Assembly: GCA_009377585.1 (NCBI GenBank)
Contig: WHTS01000008.1
Location: 7,438 to 71,437, forward strand
Reading direction: 5' to 3'
DNA: 64,000 bases
From: Betaproteobacteria bacterium
GTDB lineage: Bacteria > Pseudomonadota > Gammaproteobacteria > Burkholderiales > WYBJ01
Below are positions 1 through 8,637 of the stretch, piece after piece. Every line of letters begins with the position of its first letter. Position 1 is the first letter of the stretch. The notes beneath the pieces were generated by a model that saw only the letters and a list, made by a program, of their open reading frames with translations, searched no databases and was not told the origin of the DNA. The position numbers and the translations under genes were made by a program.

Positions 1-46
1 ATCTTGACTGCGCTTCGTGACGGACCTGGTGATATCCGGGCTCAGC

Positions 47-2362
47 CTAGCCTAGCCCGGCCATCCGGCCTGCGTGGTCGGGCGGCGGAGCGGCCGGCTC
101 TTCTATGGACGCGTCTGCCAGCAATGCCGGCAACCGCAGGGTGAAGGTCGTGCCCTTTCCCGCACCGTCGCTTGCCGCCTGGACACTGCCGCCGTGGTTC
201 TGCACCAGGTGACGCACGAGCGCAAGCCCGATGCCGAGGCCGCCGCGAGAACGCTTGCCGCCGCCGGCTTCGGCCTGCCGAAACGGCTCGAAGATATGCG
301 ACAGCATGTCGGCCTCGATGCCGAGTCCGTTGTCGGCGATGCGCACGACGGCCTCGGAGCCTTCGCGGGCAAGACCGATCTCGATGCGGCCGCCCTGGGG
401 AGTGAACTTGATCGCGTTCACCAGCACGTTGGCGAAGATCTGCTGCAGGCGATCAGGATCGGCGAGCACAGTTACGCTCTCGATCCGCGCCGGCTGCAGC
501 TCGAGCTTCTTGCTGGCGGCCGACGGACGCACCGATTCGATGGCCGCATGCAGCACCGCCGGCAGCTCGGTGGGCGCGAGGTCCAGGCGCAGATTGCCGC
601 GGATGATGCGCGACATGTCGAGCAGGTCGTCGATCAACTGAGTCTGCGCCCGGGTGCTGCGCTCGATCACTTCGATGGCGCGCTTCTGCTGGGTCGCATC
701 GAGCGTCCCGCCCTGGAGCAATTGCACCCAGCCGTAGATCGCGTTGAGCGGCGCGCGCAGCTCGTGCGAGATCATTGCGACGAACTCGTCCTTGCTCTGG
801 CTCATCTGTTCGGCATCCTGCCGCGCCTGTTGCTCGCGTGCGAGCAGCGCCTCGCGCATGCGTTCGGTTTCGCGCGCCCGGGTTGCGTCGCGGAATACGA
901 GCACCGTGCCGAGCAGGCGCCCGTCCGCGGAGTGGATGGGCGCCGCGCTGTACTCGATCGGCAGCTCGCACCCTTCGCGTGCGATCAGCATGGGATGCGC
1001 GCCGCCGTGGGCGCTGCCTTCCCGGTAAACCCGGGCCACCGGGCTCTCCAGCGGCTCCCGGGTGTGCTCGTCCACGAGCCGGAACACTTCGTCGATCGAC
1101 TTTCCGAGCGCGCCCGATTCGTTCCAGCCGGTCAGCGCCTGCGCAACTTCGTTGAGGATCGTTACACCACCCGACGAGTCGGTGGCCAGCACCGCATCGG
1201 CGATGCTGCTCAACGTGACTGCCAGGCGGCCCTGATCCTTTTCGCTCGTTTCGCGCGCGATGCGCTCGGCCTCGAGCGCGCGCTGGCGGTCGCGATCCGC
1301 CTGGTCGCGCTCGTGCAGCCGCCGCTCCAGGATCGCTTGCGCCTCGCGCAGGCCGCCCCACAGCTGTTCCATTTCCACCAGCGCCGATGGCTGAGAAGAG
1401 ACGCTGTGGCCGCGCGCCAGCGCCTCGGTGGCGACCGTAACCGCGGCGAGGCTGCGGATCAATGTGCGTCCGAGCGAGAGCGCGATCGTCATTGCCGCCG
1501 CCAGAACCACCAGCCCCACGGCCGCCAGCATCCAGAAGGCATGCCGGATCGGCCCGTCGATCGCTTCGCTCGGCTGCGTCACGGCCACCGTCCATCCGGT
1601 AAGCGGCGAGCGGCTGAGCGCGGCGTACGCCTCGGCGCCGCTTGGCATTTGCGCGCGCCATGCGCCTTCGTCCATGCGGGTGGCCGCGTCGACCAGATCC
1701 GGGTTGGCCGGTTTGCCCACCATGCCGGGCTCGGAGTGGGTGCCGGCGATGATGCGCTTGGCTCCGTCGATCAAGCTGATGACACCCTCGGTTGGGGCGC
1801 TCTGGCGCGCGAGCAGGTTGGCGAACGCCGTGGTGCTGATCTGCGCCGCAAGCACGAATTGCAGCGACGCATTGCGCATCACCGGCACCGCGACGACCAC
1901 GAAGCGCTGCCGGCTCGCGGGATCCTCGAACAGCTCCGACACGGCCGCGCGCCGCGTGCTTGCAACCGTGCTCGCCCACGATGGCCTGTGGGTGCCGCCA
2001 ACCGCGGACGGATAGGCGGTGTTGACCAGCAGGCCTCCCGCCGGATCGACCAGGATCAGCCCCAGCCATCCCGGTCTTTGCCCGACCAGCCGCAGCGCCG
2101 CGTCCTGAAAGCGGGACAGCCGCCACGCGTCGAAGACGTCGAACGTGCTCATGACATTCAGGGCCGCGATCGCCCCCTCGATCTCCTGCTCGACCGATAC
2201 CGATATGGCGCGCGCGGTCTCGACATTGCGCTGCTCCGCACTCTGTACCTGATCGTTCCAGAAGCGCAGCAGCAGACTTACCGTCAGCAACGTGACCGGT
2301 ACGATGGCCGCCAGTACCAGCAGCGCGAGAAGTAGCCGCAGCCTGACTTGTCGAATGCGCAT
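47..2362 (-). CDS. membrane sensor histidine kinase (Cache-PAS-HisKA-HATPase)
   Basis: This 771-residue inner-membrane sensor kinase probably phosphorylates an unlinked response regulator. A first membrane segment at about residues 9-32 and a second at about 275-298 flank a periplasmic Cache-like sensor. A HAMP-like linker, a PAS domain (about 380-495), a HisKA domain with phospho-acceptor His533 in ISHELRAPLN, and a HATPase follow; the N box is near 645, DNGLGIE at 677 and RGGLGIGLAL at 706. There is no attached receiver domain. It lies 123 nt downstream of a glgC gene on the same strand, so it may be read from the same transcript, but no dedicated regulator adjoins it. The ligand cannot be told from sequence. 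Confidence 0.93.
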   Translation of the reverse strand: MRIRQVRLRLLLALLVLAAIVPVTLLTVSLLLRFWNDQVQSAEQRNVETARAISVSVEQEIEGAIAALNVMSTFDVFDAWRLSRFQDAALRLVGQRPGWLGLILVDPAGGLLVNTAYPSAVGGTHRPSWASTVASTRRAAVSELFEDPASRQRFVVVAVPVMRNASLQFVLAAQISTTAFANLLARQSAPTEGVISLIDGAKRIIAGTHSEPGMVGKPANPDLVDAATRMDEGAWRAQMPSGAEAYAALSRSPLTGWTVAVTQPSEAIDGPIRHAFWMLAAVGLVVLAAAMTIALSLGRTLIRSLAAVTVATEALARGHSVSSQPSALVEMEQLWGGLREAQAILERRLHERDQADRDRQRALEAERIARETSEKDQGRLAVTLSSIADAVLATDSSGGVTILNEVAQALTGWNESGALGKSIDEVFRLVDEHTREPLESPVARVYREGSAHGGAHPMLIAREGCELPIEYSAAPIHSADGRLLGTVLVFRDATRARETERMREALLAREQQARQDAEQMSQSKDEFVAMISHELRAPLNAIYGWVQLLQGGTLDATQQKRAIEVIERSTRAQTQLIDDLLDMSRIIRGNLRLDLAPTELPAVLHAAIESVRPSAASKKLELQPARIESVTVLADPDRLQQIFANVLVNAIKFTPQGGRIEIGLAREGSEAVVRIADNGLGIEADMLSHIFEPFRQAEAGGGKRSRGGLGIGLALVRHLVQNHGGSVQAASDGAGKGTTFTLRLPALLADASIEEPAAPPPDHAGRMAGLG

Positions 2363-2485
2363 GAGATGATCCGTTGCAATCCGCCCGCGCCCGGATCGCC
2401 ATTGCAGCGAGCGCAGGCAACGACTAGCGACTACACGGCCAGGGCGATGCGTGACGAGCTTAGCACGCGCACGGCAGCAGCACGT

Positions 2486-3784
2486 TCACGCTGTTGTCGC
2501 CGCCGCGCAAGCCGTATGGCCCACCACGGTGATGCCCTCGGGCGTTACCGTCCAGTAACGTGCGTCGTACTCCGGATCGAATCCGATGCGCGCGTGGGGC
2601 GGGACGACGGCGTTGCAATCGACGATCGTGCGCCGCAACCGAGCGCCCTTGCCGATGTGGCCGTGGTCCATGACGACACACTGCTCGAGCTCGGCGCCGT
2701 CTTGGACGATCGCGGCACGACGGATGATGGAGTCTCGTATCGCGGCGCCACGAATGAGCGCGCCCGCACCGACGTGGCTATTGCCGAGGCTGCTGCGTAC
2801 CAGGCGGGCCGGTGGCCACGAGCGGGCTGCCATGCGAATAGGCCAGTGCGGATTGGACAGATCGAACACCGGCTGGGCGCCGAGGGTGTCCAGATTCGCG
2901 TTGAAATAAGCGTCGACCGTGCCGACGTCGCGCCAATACGCAAGCTGCTCGTAAGGCGGCGTACCCGGGACGCGATTGGATGCGAAGTCGTAGGCGTACA
3001 CGCGGCTGCCCTGTCGCAGCAGGCGCGGCAGCACGTCGTGGCCGAAATCGGGTTCCTCGCGGCCTGCCGGTTCGCGCAGCGCGCGCAGCAGGCAGTCGGC
3101 GTTGAAGACATAGTTGCCCATCGACGCCAGCGCCTTCGACGGCTCGTCCGGCATGCCCGGGGGATCGTCGGGTTTTTCCAGGAAGCTCGCGATGCGCCCG
3201 TCGCGATCGCAGCCGATCACCCCGAAGGCACGCGCCTCAGTGCGCGCAACGGGCAACGCGGCCACGGTTACGTCGGCTGCGTGCGCCCGATGGAATTCGA
3301 TCATCTGGTTTACGTCCATGCGGTAGACGTGGTCGGCGCCGAACACGACCACGACACCGCCGCGCTCGAGCCCGAGCGCATCGATGCTTTGCCGCACCGC
3401 GTCCGCCGTGCCTTTGAACACGCGCCCGCGTGGCTGCACGGTTTTCAGAGCACCCCTTCGCATCAACGGCTGCCAGGCGAGCCGCAAGTGGTCCGTGATG
3501 GAGCTGGCGTTATGCTGAACCAGAACGTGGATCGGGCCAAGCCCGGAGTTGAAAAGATTCGAAAGCGCGAAATCGATGATGCGATGCTGCGGTCCGAACG
3601 GGACGGCGGGCTTGGCCTGGTCCATCGTCAGGGGAGCGAGTCGCGAACCCTGACCGCCGGCGAGAACCACGCCGACGATTGGGTCAGCCGCTTGCGATTG
3701 CACGAAACGCCCGCAACCCGGGGAACCCACGTAACTCAACTCGGGTTCGTTCACGGCAGAACTGGCGTATGGCGCGGTGTCCAT
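2486..3784 (-). CDS. glgC: glucose-1-phosphate adenylyltransferase, first copy
   Basis: It makes ADP-glucose from glucose-1-phosphate and ATP, the committed step of bacterial glycogen synthesis. The N-terminal nucleotidyltransferase motif VLAGGQGSRLAPLT and the KPAVPFG substrate loop are present, followed by a left-handed beta-helix tail with hexapeptide-like repeats. The ATG at 3784 is chosen because GGAGGG precedes it by 7 nt; an in-frame ATG at 3799 is also possible. A weak sigma-54-like element (TGGCAAG-N4-CGGC, minus strand 3836-3851) lies upstream. A second glgC sits at the far end of the window in a trehalose/glycogen operon, so this copy is a paralogue placed next to a sensor kinase and stress genes. 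Confidence 0.95.
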   Translation of the reverse strand: MDTAPYASSAVNEPELSYVGSPGCGRFVQSQAADPIVGVVLAGGQGSRLAPLTMDQAKPAVPFGPQHRIIDFALSNLFNSGLGPIHVLVQHNASSITDHLRLAWQPLMRRGALKTVQPRGRVFKGTADAVRQSIDALGLERGGVVVVFGADHVYRMDVNQMIEFHRAHAADVTVAALPVARTEARAFGVIGCDRDGRIASFLEKPDDPPGMPDEPSKALASMGNYVFNADCLLRALREPAGREEPDFGHDVLPRLLRQGSRVYAYDFASNRVPGTPPYEQLAYWRDVGTVDAYFNANLDTLGAQPVFDLSNPHWPIRMAARSWPPARLVRSSLGNSHVGAGALIRGAAIRDSIIRRAAIVQDGAELEQCVVMDHGHIGKGARLRRTIVDCNAVVPPHARIGFDPEYDARYWTVTPEGITVVGHTACAAATTA

Positions 3785-4072
3785 TGCGAATCCCTCCATT
3801 GTTCGTCTCCCGCGGACCCTTTGGGCCGGCACATGCGCCGAGGGCTTGCCACGCGCCTCGGGTGCCGCGCACAGCCACGCCGCCTGCCGGGCGCCCGCAC
3901 TCGCACAGGCTTGGCGGGCGCACTATTTCTCGATTCTTGCATCGGCCGTACCCGCGAAAATGCCAAACATGCCCGTGGGCCCTCGAGCGCTCACTCACCT
4001 GCTGCCATGGCATCCCGGCCGCAGCTTGATGTGAGCGCGCCCCGACGGACCGCGTAATTGCATGGAGCGCGA

Positions 4073-4089
4073 GCGGCACGCCCGTTGCA
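4073..4089 (+). promoter_or_regulatory. sigma-54 (-24/-12) promoter of the 4130 gene
   Basis: The sequence GCGGCACG-CCCG-TTGCA matches the RpoN consensus, with GG at 4075-4076 and GC at 4087-4088 exactly 10 nt apart. Predicted transcription start is near 4100, which leaves a leader of about 30 nt before the ATG at 4130. It is one of four exact GGCACG-N4-TTGC matches in the window, all upstream of small stress-type genes. Confidence 0.8.
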
Positions 4090-4129
4090 TAGGGTTCTTT
4101 TCCAGTAAACCACAAAAGGAGCTTCAGAA

Positions 4130-4636
4130 ATGAAACGCAAGCCTTTTACAGCCCTTGTCCTGGCCTCGTCATTCGCCATCGTCGGCAGCATGGCGCAGGC
4201 ACAGTCCGGCCAACCGCAGTCCGGCCAACCGGCTCGAAGCGATGCCAGCCGCAGTGCCTCGGGCGTCGAATTCACCAGCGGCGGCGTGGGTTTGGCCGCG
4301 CGCCAGCAACTTGCCGCGCAGTCGGGTCAATACAACCTGCAGCTCGAATTTGCCTATGCGCCCGAGGGCGAATACCTGTCTGCTGTCCAGGTCGATATCG
4401 CCGATGCACGCGGCAACAACGTGCTTTCGACCGTCACCGACGGGCCATGGTTGATGGCCAGGCTGCCGGCGGGAAATTACACCGTCAAGGCGCAGTTTAG
4501 CGGTGAGACTCGTACGCAGCAGGTCAACGTCGGGCCGGGGAAGCGTCGCGTCGTCATGCGATTCCCTGCGAGCGTGGAGCAGCAGGCCGGAGCCATGTCT
4601 TCCGATCAGCGCAGCGCTTCGATGGCCGCGCGTTGA
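4130..4636 (+). CDS. secreted protein with carboxypeptidase-regulatory-like fold
   Basis: This 168-residue exported protein has no assigned function. A signal peptide of about 24 residues ends at MAQAQ. A short Gln/Ser-rich linker follows, then a domain of about 90 residues (YNLQLEF to RRVVMRF) that resembles the carboxypeptidase-regulatory-like beta-sandwich found in periplasmic proteins. AAGGAG lies 7 nt upstream of the ATG. A strong sigma-54 promoter precedes it, so expression probably depends on RpoN and an enhancer-binding protein. The next gene, DUF1328, is on the same strand with its own weaker promoter candidate. Confidence 0.8.
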   Translation: MKRKPFTALVLASSFAIVGSMAQAQSGQPQSGQPARSDASRSASGVEFTSGGVGLAARQQLAAQSGQYNLQLEFAYAPEGEYLSAVQVDIADARGNNVLSTVTDGPWLMARLPAGNYTVKAQFSGETRTQQVNVGPGKRRVVMRFPASVEQQAGAMSSDQRSASMAAR

Positions 4637-4658
4637 ACGAGAATCCGGTCGGATGCGC

Positions 4659-4674
4659 GGGCCTGCTGTTTGCG
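4659..4674 (+). promoter_or_regulatory. possible sigma-54 promoter of the DUF1328 gene
   Basis: GGGCCTG-CTGT-TTGCG has GG (4660-4661) and GC (4672-4673) at the correct 10-nt spacing and an intact TTGC. The -24 half departs from GGCACG at two positions. The leader to the ATG at 4771 would be about 85 nt. On its own it would not be convincing; its place in a run of similar sites raises its value. Confidence 0.35.
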
Positions 4675-4770
4675 GTGAGGAGGCAAGCCCGTGCAGGCGC
4701 CCCGATTTCCCGCGGCAACCGGCAGCGAGGCGAATCAACCTCAGACTTTCATACTTATCGGGAGATGGCC

Positions 4771-4935
4771 ATGATCGGATGGGCAGTCACATTTTTCGTC
4801 ATCGCGTTGATCGCTGCTGTGCTGGGCTTCAGCGGCATTGCGGGTACCGCGGTCAATATCGCGTGGGCCCTGGCAGTGATTGGGATCATCCTGGCAATCG
4901 TGTTCGCGGTCATGGGTCGCCGGCCGCCGATCTGA
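4771..4935 (+). CDS. DUF1328 small membrane protein (YtjA/UPF0391 family)
   Basis: This 54-residue inner-membrane protein is made almost wholly of two hydrophobic helices (about residues 3-20 and 28-47), with a short RRPPI tail. Length and the motif FxGIAGTAxxIAWxL match DUF1328/YtjA, a family common near stress genes in Proteobacteria. The ATG at 4771 is preceded by GGGAGATGGCC; a longer reading upstream lacks a ribosome-binding site. A factor-independent terminator follows at 4968-5002. No biochemical function is established. Confidence 0.9.
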   Translation: MIGWAVTFFVIALIAAVLGFSGIAGTAVNIAWALAVIGIILAIVFAVMGRRPPI

Positions 4936-4967
4936 CGATCCGAAGGTTCAGCGCATCAAGCCTGCTC

Positions 4968-5002
4968 GCGCCGGCAGCCCCAAGGTTGCCGGCGCTTTGT
5001 TT
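4968..5002 (+). terminator. Rho-independent terminator after DUF1328 gene
   Basis: GCGCCGGCA at 4968-4976 pairs perfectly over 9 bp with TGCCGGCGC at 4987-4995 around a 10-nt loop, and is followed by TTTGTTT. It closes the DUF1328 transcription unit ahead of the BON-domain gene. Confidence 0.8.
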
Positions 5003-5065
5003 GCCGGCATTGGCATTGTGCGCAGCCATGGCGCACGCCTCGGGACACGGGAAGGAAAGCGCGAG

Positions 5066-5536
5066 ATGAACGGCTGCTGCGGCGGTATACGACTTCGGCT
5101 TGTTGCGGCGGCGTTGGGCGTTGCCGTGCTCACAGTGGGCTGTGACCGCGCTCAGGAAGATCGCGCGGCGCAGAGTGCGTCGGAAGCTGTGCGCAGCGCC
5201 AACCAGGCGCTGTCCAAGGCCGAAGAAGTGGCCCGCGAGGGCGCTCGCGAGACCGGCCAATTCGCGCGCAAGGCAGGCGAAATCATCAAAGAGGGCGCGC
5301 AGACGAGCGGGCGATTGCTGAGCGATGGCGGGCTGACGGCCCAGGTGAAAACGGCATTGCTGGCCGACGACGGCGTTGCCGGCACGAGCATCGACGTCGA
5401 TACGACTGGCGGTGTCGTCACGCTCACGGGGCGGCTCGCGAATCAGGCGCAAGTCGAGCGCGCGCTCACGATAGCACGCAGCATCGAAGGCGTTGAGCGG
5501 GTCGAGAACCGGCTGACGGCGGCAGAGGCCGGCTAG
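5066..5536 (+). CDS. BON-domain lipoprotein
   Basis: This 156-residue protein has a lipobox (LTVGC, Cys near residue 26), so it is probably an envelope lipoprotein. A charged helical stretch rich in Ala, Glu and Arg (about 27-85) is followed by one BON domain (about 90-152) with the typical GVVTLTG strand and a GVERVEN ending. BON domains bind phospholipid and occur in OsmY-like osmotic stress proteins. The ATG at 5066 is preceded by a GGAAAG-type site. It follows a terminator, so it needs its own promoter, which I could not identify with confidence. Confidence 0.88.
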   Translation: MNGCCGGIRLRLVAAALGVAVLTVGCDRAQEDRAAQSASEAVRSANQALSKAEEVAREGARETGQFARKAGEIIKEGAQTSGRLLSDGGLTAQVKTALLADDGVAGTSIDVDTTGGVVTLTGRLANQAQVERALTIARSIEGVERVENRLTAAEAG

Positions 5537-5561
5537 GCTGACGGCCGCAGAGGGCCACGCC

Positions 5562-6011
5562 TCATTCCCAATACGGCGGCGTGACGTAGTATTTATGCAC
5601 GTTGCGCGTCCAGCTTTGATCGGCGAGCGAGGGCCAGTGGTCCTTGTCGAAACCGGGCGCCTTTTCCAGACGCGCCTTCGACACATCGAGAATGAAGCAC
5701 TTGTTGTCGGTATCCAGAGTGAGCGCTCCCCATGGGATGGCGAAGAGCTTGTCTCCCACGCCCAGAAAACCGCCGCTCGACAGCACGGCGTAGGCAATCC
5801 GTCCCATCGGCACATCGAGCATGATCTCGTCGATCGTGCCCAGCTTATCGCCTTCGCGATTGATGACCGGATCGCCCTCCAGGGTGCTGGCAAGCATCAG
5901 CCGCGGCCCGGGCCCGGACGAATCCTGCGGCGTGCCGACGATTTGGGCGCCTCCGGGGGACGGCGCGGACGGCGCCTTTCCCTTGGGCGCGGAAGCGGTG
6001 ACGTCACTCAT
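5562..6011 (-). CDS. PRC-barrel domain protein
   Basis: This 149-residue cytoplasmic protein has a disordered Pro/Ala/Gly-rich N-terminus (about 1-40) and a PRC-barrel-like domain (about 45-120; GDKLGTIDEIMLDVPMGRIA then YAVLSSGGFLGVGDKLFAIP). A charged tail ends in PPYWE. Small PRC-barrel proteins of this kind accompany stress and storage genes in Betaproteobacteria, but their role is not established. ATG 6011 has GGAG 6 nt upstream. A sigma-54-like element lies about 40-55 nt upstream. It converges on the BON gene, with 25 nt between the stops. Confidence 0.88.
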   Translation of the reverse strand: MSDVTASAPKGKAPSAPSPGGAQIVGTPQDSSGPGPRLMLASTLEGDPVINREGDKLGTIDEIMLDVPMGRIAYAVLSSGGFLGVGDKLFAIPWGALTLDTDNKCFILDVSKARLEKAPGFDKDHWPSLADQSWTRNVHKYYVTPPYWE

Positions 6012-6050
6012 CGCGTGCTCCTCTGATCGGTTTGAGACGGAAAATGCCGG

Positions 6051-6066
6051 CGCAGCACCCATGCCC
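6051..6066 (-). promoter_or_regulatory. probable sigma-54 promoter of the PRC-barrel gene
   Basis: On the minus strand the sequence reads GGGCATG-GGTG-CTGCG, with the GG and GC dinucleotides 10 nt apart. It differs from GGCACG-N4-TTGC at one position in each half. The predicted start near 6041 gives a leader of about 30 nt to the ATG at 6011. Confidence 0.55.
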
Positions 6067-6070
6067 GCCA

Positions 6071-6190
6071 TGGCCTCGGCCCAGCGTTGATGGCCTCGGC
6101 CCAGCGTTGATGGCCTCGGCCCAGCGTTGATGGCCTCGGCCCAGCGTTGATGGCCTCGGCTCAGCGTTGATGGCCTCGGCTCAGCGCTTG
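6071..6190. repeat. six-copy 20-bp tandem repeat
   Basis: Six head-to-tail copies of a 20-bp unit (TGGCCTCGGCCCAGCGTTGA). The first four are identical, the fifth has one C-to-T change, and the sixth carries that change plus differences at its end. The last copy contains the stop codon and final codons of the DUF421 gene (stop at 6181-6183), which suggests the array grew out of that gene's 3' end. It lies just upstream of the promoter candidate of the PRC-barrel gene. Confidence 0.95.
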
Positions 6191-6666
6191 AGGACGCTCA
6201 CGTCGCCGTCGGCTTCGAGGAAAGCCTCCTTCACCTTGGCGAGATCCTCGACGCCATGCTCGCGCAGCTTCGCGCACAGCTCGTCTTCGGTGATGAATTG
6301 TTTGCGCAGGTTGGGGCGAATGAGCGCTCCGTTTCGCACCAGCAGAATGCTGCGCGGCGCCAGCACTCGCCGCAGCGCGGGCGAGGCGTAGGCCAGCCAG
6401 TCGACCACGATGTTCCACGCCAACAGGGTTACCACCAGGATGATGCCGTCGGTAATCGAGCGATATTCGCCGGCCATCGCGTTCTGGGCCGCGTCGGCTA
6501 CCAGCATGAGGAACAGGACATCGGAGATCGCGATCGATCCGATGTCGCGGCGCATGAGGGTGCGAAAGGCGATGAAGATGAACCAGTACATGACGCTGCC
6601 GCGTATGACGAGCTCCCACGGCGATACGGTGAGGTTCCAGACCTGAGACCAATCGATGGGCGGCAC
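6181..6666 (-). CDS. DUF421 membrane protein (YetF/YcaP family)
   Basis: This 161-residue inner-membrane protein has about three hydrophobic helices in its first 95 residues, with the family hallmark TLMRRDIGSIAISDVLFLML. A cytosolic domain follows (APRSILLVRNGALIRPNLRK and ITEDELCAKLREHGVEDLAKVKEAFLE in shape), as in YetF-like DUF421 proteins. The function of the family is not settled. The gene has a good sigma-54 promoter candidate 40-55 nt upstream, behind the rpoN terminator. Its 3' end has been amplified into a 20-bp tandem array. Confidence 0.9.
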   Translation of the reverse strand: MPPIDWSQVWNLTVSPWELVIRGSVMYWFIFIAFRTLMRRDIGSIAISDVLFLMLVADAAQNAMAGEYRSITDGIILVVTLLAWNIVVDWLAYASPALRRVLAPRSILLVRNGALIRPNLRKQFITEDELCAKLREHGVEDLAKVKEAFLEADGDVSVLKR

Positions 6667-6704
6667 GCCTCACTCCACGTCAGAACGGCAGCGCGCACGA
6701 GTTG

Positions 6705-6720
6705 CGCACACGCCGTGCCT
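6705..6720 (-). promoter_or_regulatory. probable sigma-54 promoter of the DUF421 gene
   Basis: The minus strand reads AAGGCACG-GCGT-GTGCG. The -24 half GGCACG is perfect, and the -12 half is GTGC instead of TTGC. Spacing between GG (6719-6718) and GC (6707-6706) is 10 nt. It sits between the rpoN terminator and the ATG at 6666, with an expected leader of about 28 nt. Confidence 0.6.
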
Positions 6721-6730
6721 TCCCAAAAGG

Positions 6731-6770
6731 AAAAACGCCGGTCGCACGCTACGTGCGCGTGCGACCGGCG
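6731..6770 (-). terminator. Rho-independent terminator of rpoN
   Basis: A perfect 13-bp stem (CGCCGGTCGCACG at 6736-6748 with its complement at 6758-6770) encloses a 9-nt loop. On the minus strand it is followed directly by TTTTT. It lies 23 nt after the rpoN stop codon. Confidence 0.93.
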
Positions 6771-6792
6771 CTAAAGGACGAGGCGGCTTCAG

Positions 6793-8361
6793 CTAGACCG
6801 AAGGAGAAGGCGTCAGCTCGCCCGGCGCGTCGGGTTTCGGCGCCTGCTGGTTGCGCTTCGACCAGCGCCGTTCCGATGCGAGCGCAGCGATCGGCCGCGG
6901 CGGCGCGGGGCGCAAGGGCTCGACTCCGGTCACCGACATGCGGCGCGCTTCCACCGAGGGTATGCGCAGTGCCGTGCGATATTTTGCTACGGTGCGCCGT
7001 GCGACCTTGATCGAGCGGCTGGCGAGAATGCGCGCGATCTGCACGTCGGAAAGCGGGTTACGCGCATCTTCGGCGGTGATCAACTCCCGGATCAGGGCGC
7101 GAATCGCGGTGGAAGAGCAGCTCGAGCCGTCCTCTTCGTTGGTAAGCCGGCTGGAGAAGAAGCGCTTGAGCTCGATCAATCCCGTTGGCGTCTCCATGTA
7201 TTTGTTGCTGGTGACGCGCGATATCGTCGAAGGATGCAGACCGAGCTCGCGTGCGACATCGCGCAGCATCAACGGACGCATCGCGAGCTCGCCCAGTTCG
7301 AGAAAGCGCCGCTGCCGGTCGACGATGACCTGCGCCACGCGCTGGATCGTCTCGAAGCGCTGCTGCACGTTACGGATCAGCCAGCGGGCCTCTTGCAGGT
7401 GGCGTGTAAGAGCGCCGTTGCCCGAGCGGTCGCGCTGCAGCGCATCCGCGTAGATCTGATTGATCTGGATGTTGGGCAGTGCCTGCGGATGAATCGAGGC
7501 GATCCACTTGCCGTTGGCTTTGCGCACGATGACGTCGGCCACCACGTAGCGCGCCTGCGCCTCGCTGAACTGCCCCCCGGGCCTCGGGTTGAGCTTGCGA
7601 ATGAGAATGTTGGCGCGCCGGACCGTTTCTTCGGTCACGTTGAGCTTGTGCGCGAGACGGGTGGAATCGTGCAAGGCGAGCAGATCGAGGTGCTCGCGAA
7701 CGATGCGCTTGGCGATCGGCAACTCGTCGCCTGCATCGCAGGCGCGATCGAGCTGCAGCGCAAGGCACTCCGCCAGGTTGCGCGCTCCGATGCCGGCAGG
7801 ATCGAGGCTTTGCACGAAGCGGATCGCCACGTCCACGTCCTCCACGGTAACCGGATGACCTTTGGGCAGCGTCGAAAGCAGCTCTTCCGGGGTCTGGCGC
7901 AGATAACCATCGTCGTCCAGGCCGTCGATTACGATCTCCACGACGAGGCGGTCGTATTCACTCAGGCGGCTGCCGGCCAGCTGTTCGACCAGATGATCGC
8001 GCAAGGTCACGCTGAGCGCATAACCTTCGCCGATCGGGCGCTCGTCGTCGTTGCGCTTCGGCGATACGCTGGTCCAGGGGTCGTGGCCTTCGCCATCGTC
8101 GTCGCTTTCCGAGGCGGCTGCGACAGATTGGGCGGGCTCCGCAACCTCGTCTTCGGTAGAGGCCGTCGTCGTGGCCGTGGTCGATGCTGCGGCCGGTTGC
8201 GCGGCGGTCTCCGCGCGTTCCAGAAAGGGATTGTTTGCCAGGGCCTCTTCCACCTCGTGTTCGAGGTCGGCCGCGGAGAGCTGCAGGATCCTGATCGCCT
8301 GCACGATCTGCGGCGAAAGGGTCAATTGTTGCGTGGTACGAAGTTCCAGGCCTTGTTGCAT
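6793..8361 (-). CDS. rpoN: RNA polymerase sigma-54 factor
   Basis: RpoN directs RNA polymerase to -24/-12 promoters that need an AAA+ activator. The 522-residue form starts at ATG 8361 (MQQGLELRTTQQLTLSPQ), preceded by GGGAG. Region I is the Gln/Leu-rich N-terminus that contacts activators; region II is acidic (about 50-100). The core-binding domain follows. A helix-turn-helix (LHPSTISRVTSNKYM) and the diagnostic RpoN box ARRTVAKYR lie in the C-terminal part. After the RpoN box there is an extra tail of about 60 residues rich in Pro and Arg. It is followed by a strong terminator, and no hpf/ptsN genes of the classical rpoN neighbourhood are present. Confidence 0.97.
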   Translation of the reverse strand: MQQGLELRTTQQLTLSPQIVQAIRILQLSAADLEHEVEEALANNPFLERAETAAQPAAASTTATTTASTEDEVAEPAQSVAAASESDDDGEGHDPWTSVSPKRNDDERPIGEGYALSVTLRDHLVEQLAGSRLSEYDRLVVEIVIDGLDDDGYLRQTPEELLSTLPKGHPVTVEDVDVAIRFVQSLDPAGIGARNLAECLALQLDRACDAGDELPIAKRIVREHLDLLALHDSTRLAHKLNVTEETVRRANILIRKLNPRPGGQFSEAQARYVVADVIVRKANGKWIASIHPQALPNIQINQIYADALQRDRSGNGALTRHLQEARWLIRNVQQRFETIQRVAQVIVDRQRRFLELGELAMRPLMLRDVARELGLHPSTISRVTSNKYMETPTGLIELKRFFSSRLTNEEDGSSCSSTAIRALIRELITAEDARNPLSDVQIARILASRSIKVARRTVAKYRTALRIPSVEARRMSVTGVEPLRPAPPRPIAALASERRWSKRNQQAPKPDAPGELTPSPSV

Positions 8362-8637
8362 GAGAGCTCCCAGCGCGGTTATAAGAACGCTCGTCTGCAA
8401 GAGCTATGCCGGAACGCCAACGCTGCCGCGCAAAAGTGCAAGCCGATGTTCGGCTTGGCGAAAGCCGCAGCTCTCGCACAGACGTGCAAGCCTTTCAGAC
8501 GGCGGAAACCTGTAAAGTCGGTCCGGGCCCGGAAAATAATACGGAAGGAAGCGCCGCGAACGCGTGCGGCGCGCGCCCCCTGCAGCGCTCCGGTGTGGTC
8601 GCATCTCGATAGTGCTGCGGTGTGTGGGCGCGCCGTG

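Noticed and set aside
74-2335. A 753-residue plus-strand frame opposite the sensor kinase
   Set aside because: High GC content keeps the antisense frame open; it has no domain or ribosome-binding site and is an antisense shadow of a clear kinase.
2348-4057. A 569-residue plus-strand frame opposite glgC
   Set aside because: Antisense shadow with no recognisable motifs; glgC motifs on the other strand are unambiguous.
4991-5004. GGCGCT-TTGT-TTGC as a sigma-54 promoter of the BON gene
   Set aside because: It coincides with the right arm and T-run of the DUF1328 terminator hairpin, which explains the sequence better; the -24 half is also poor.
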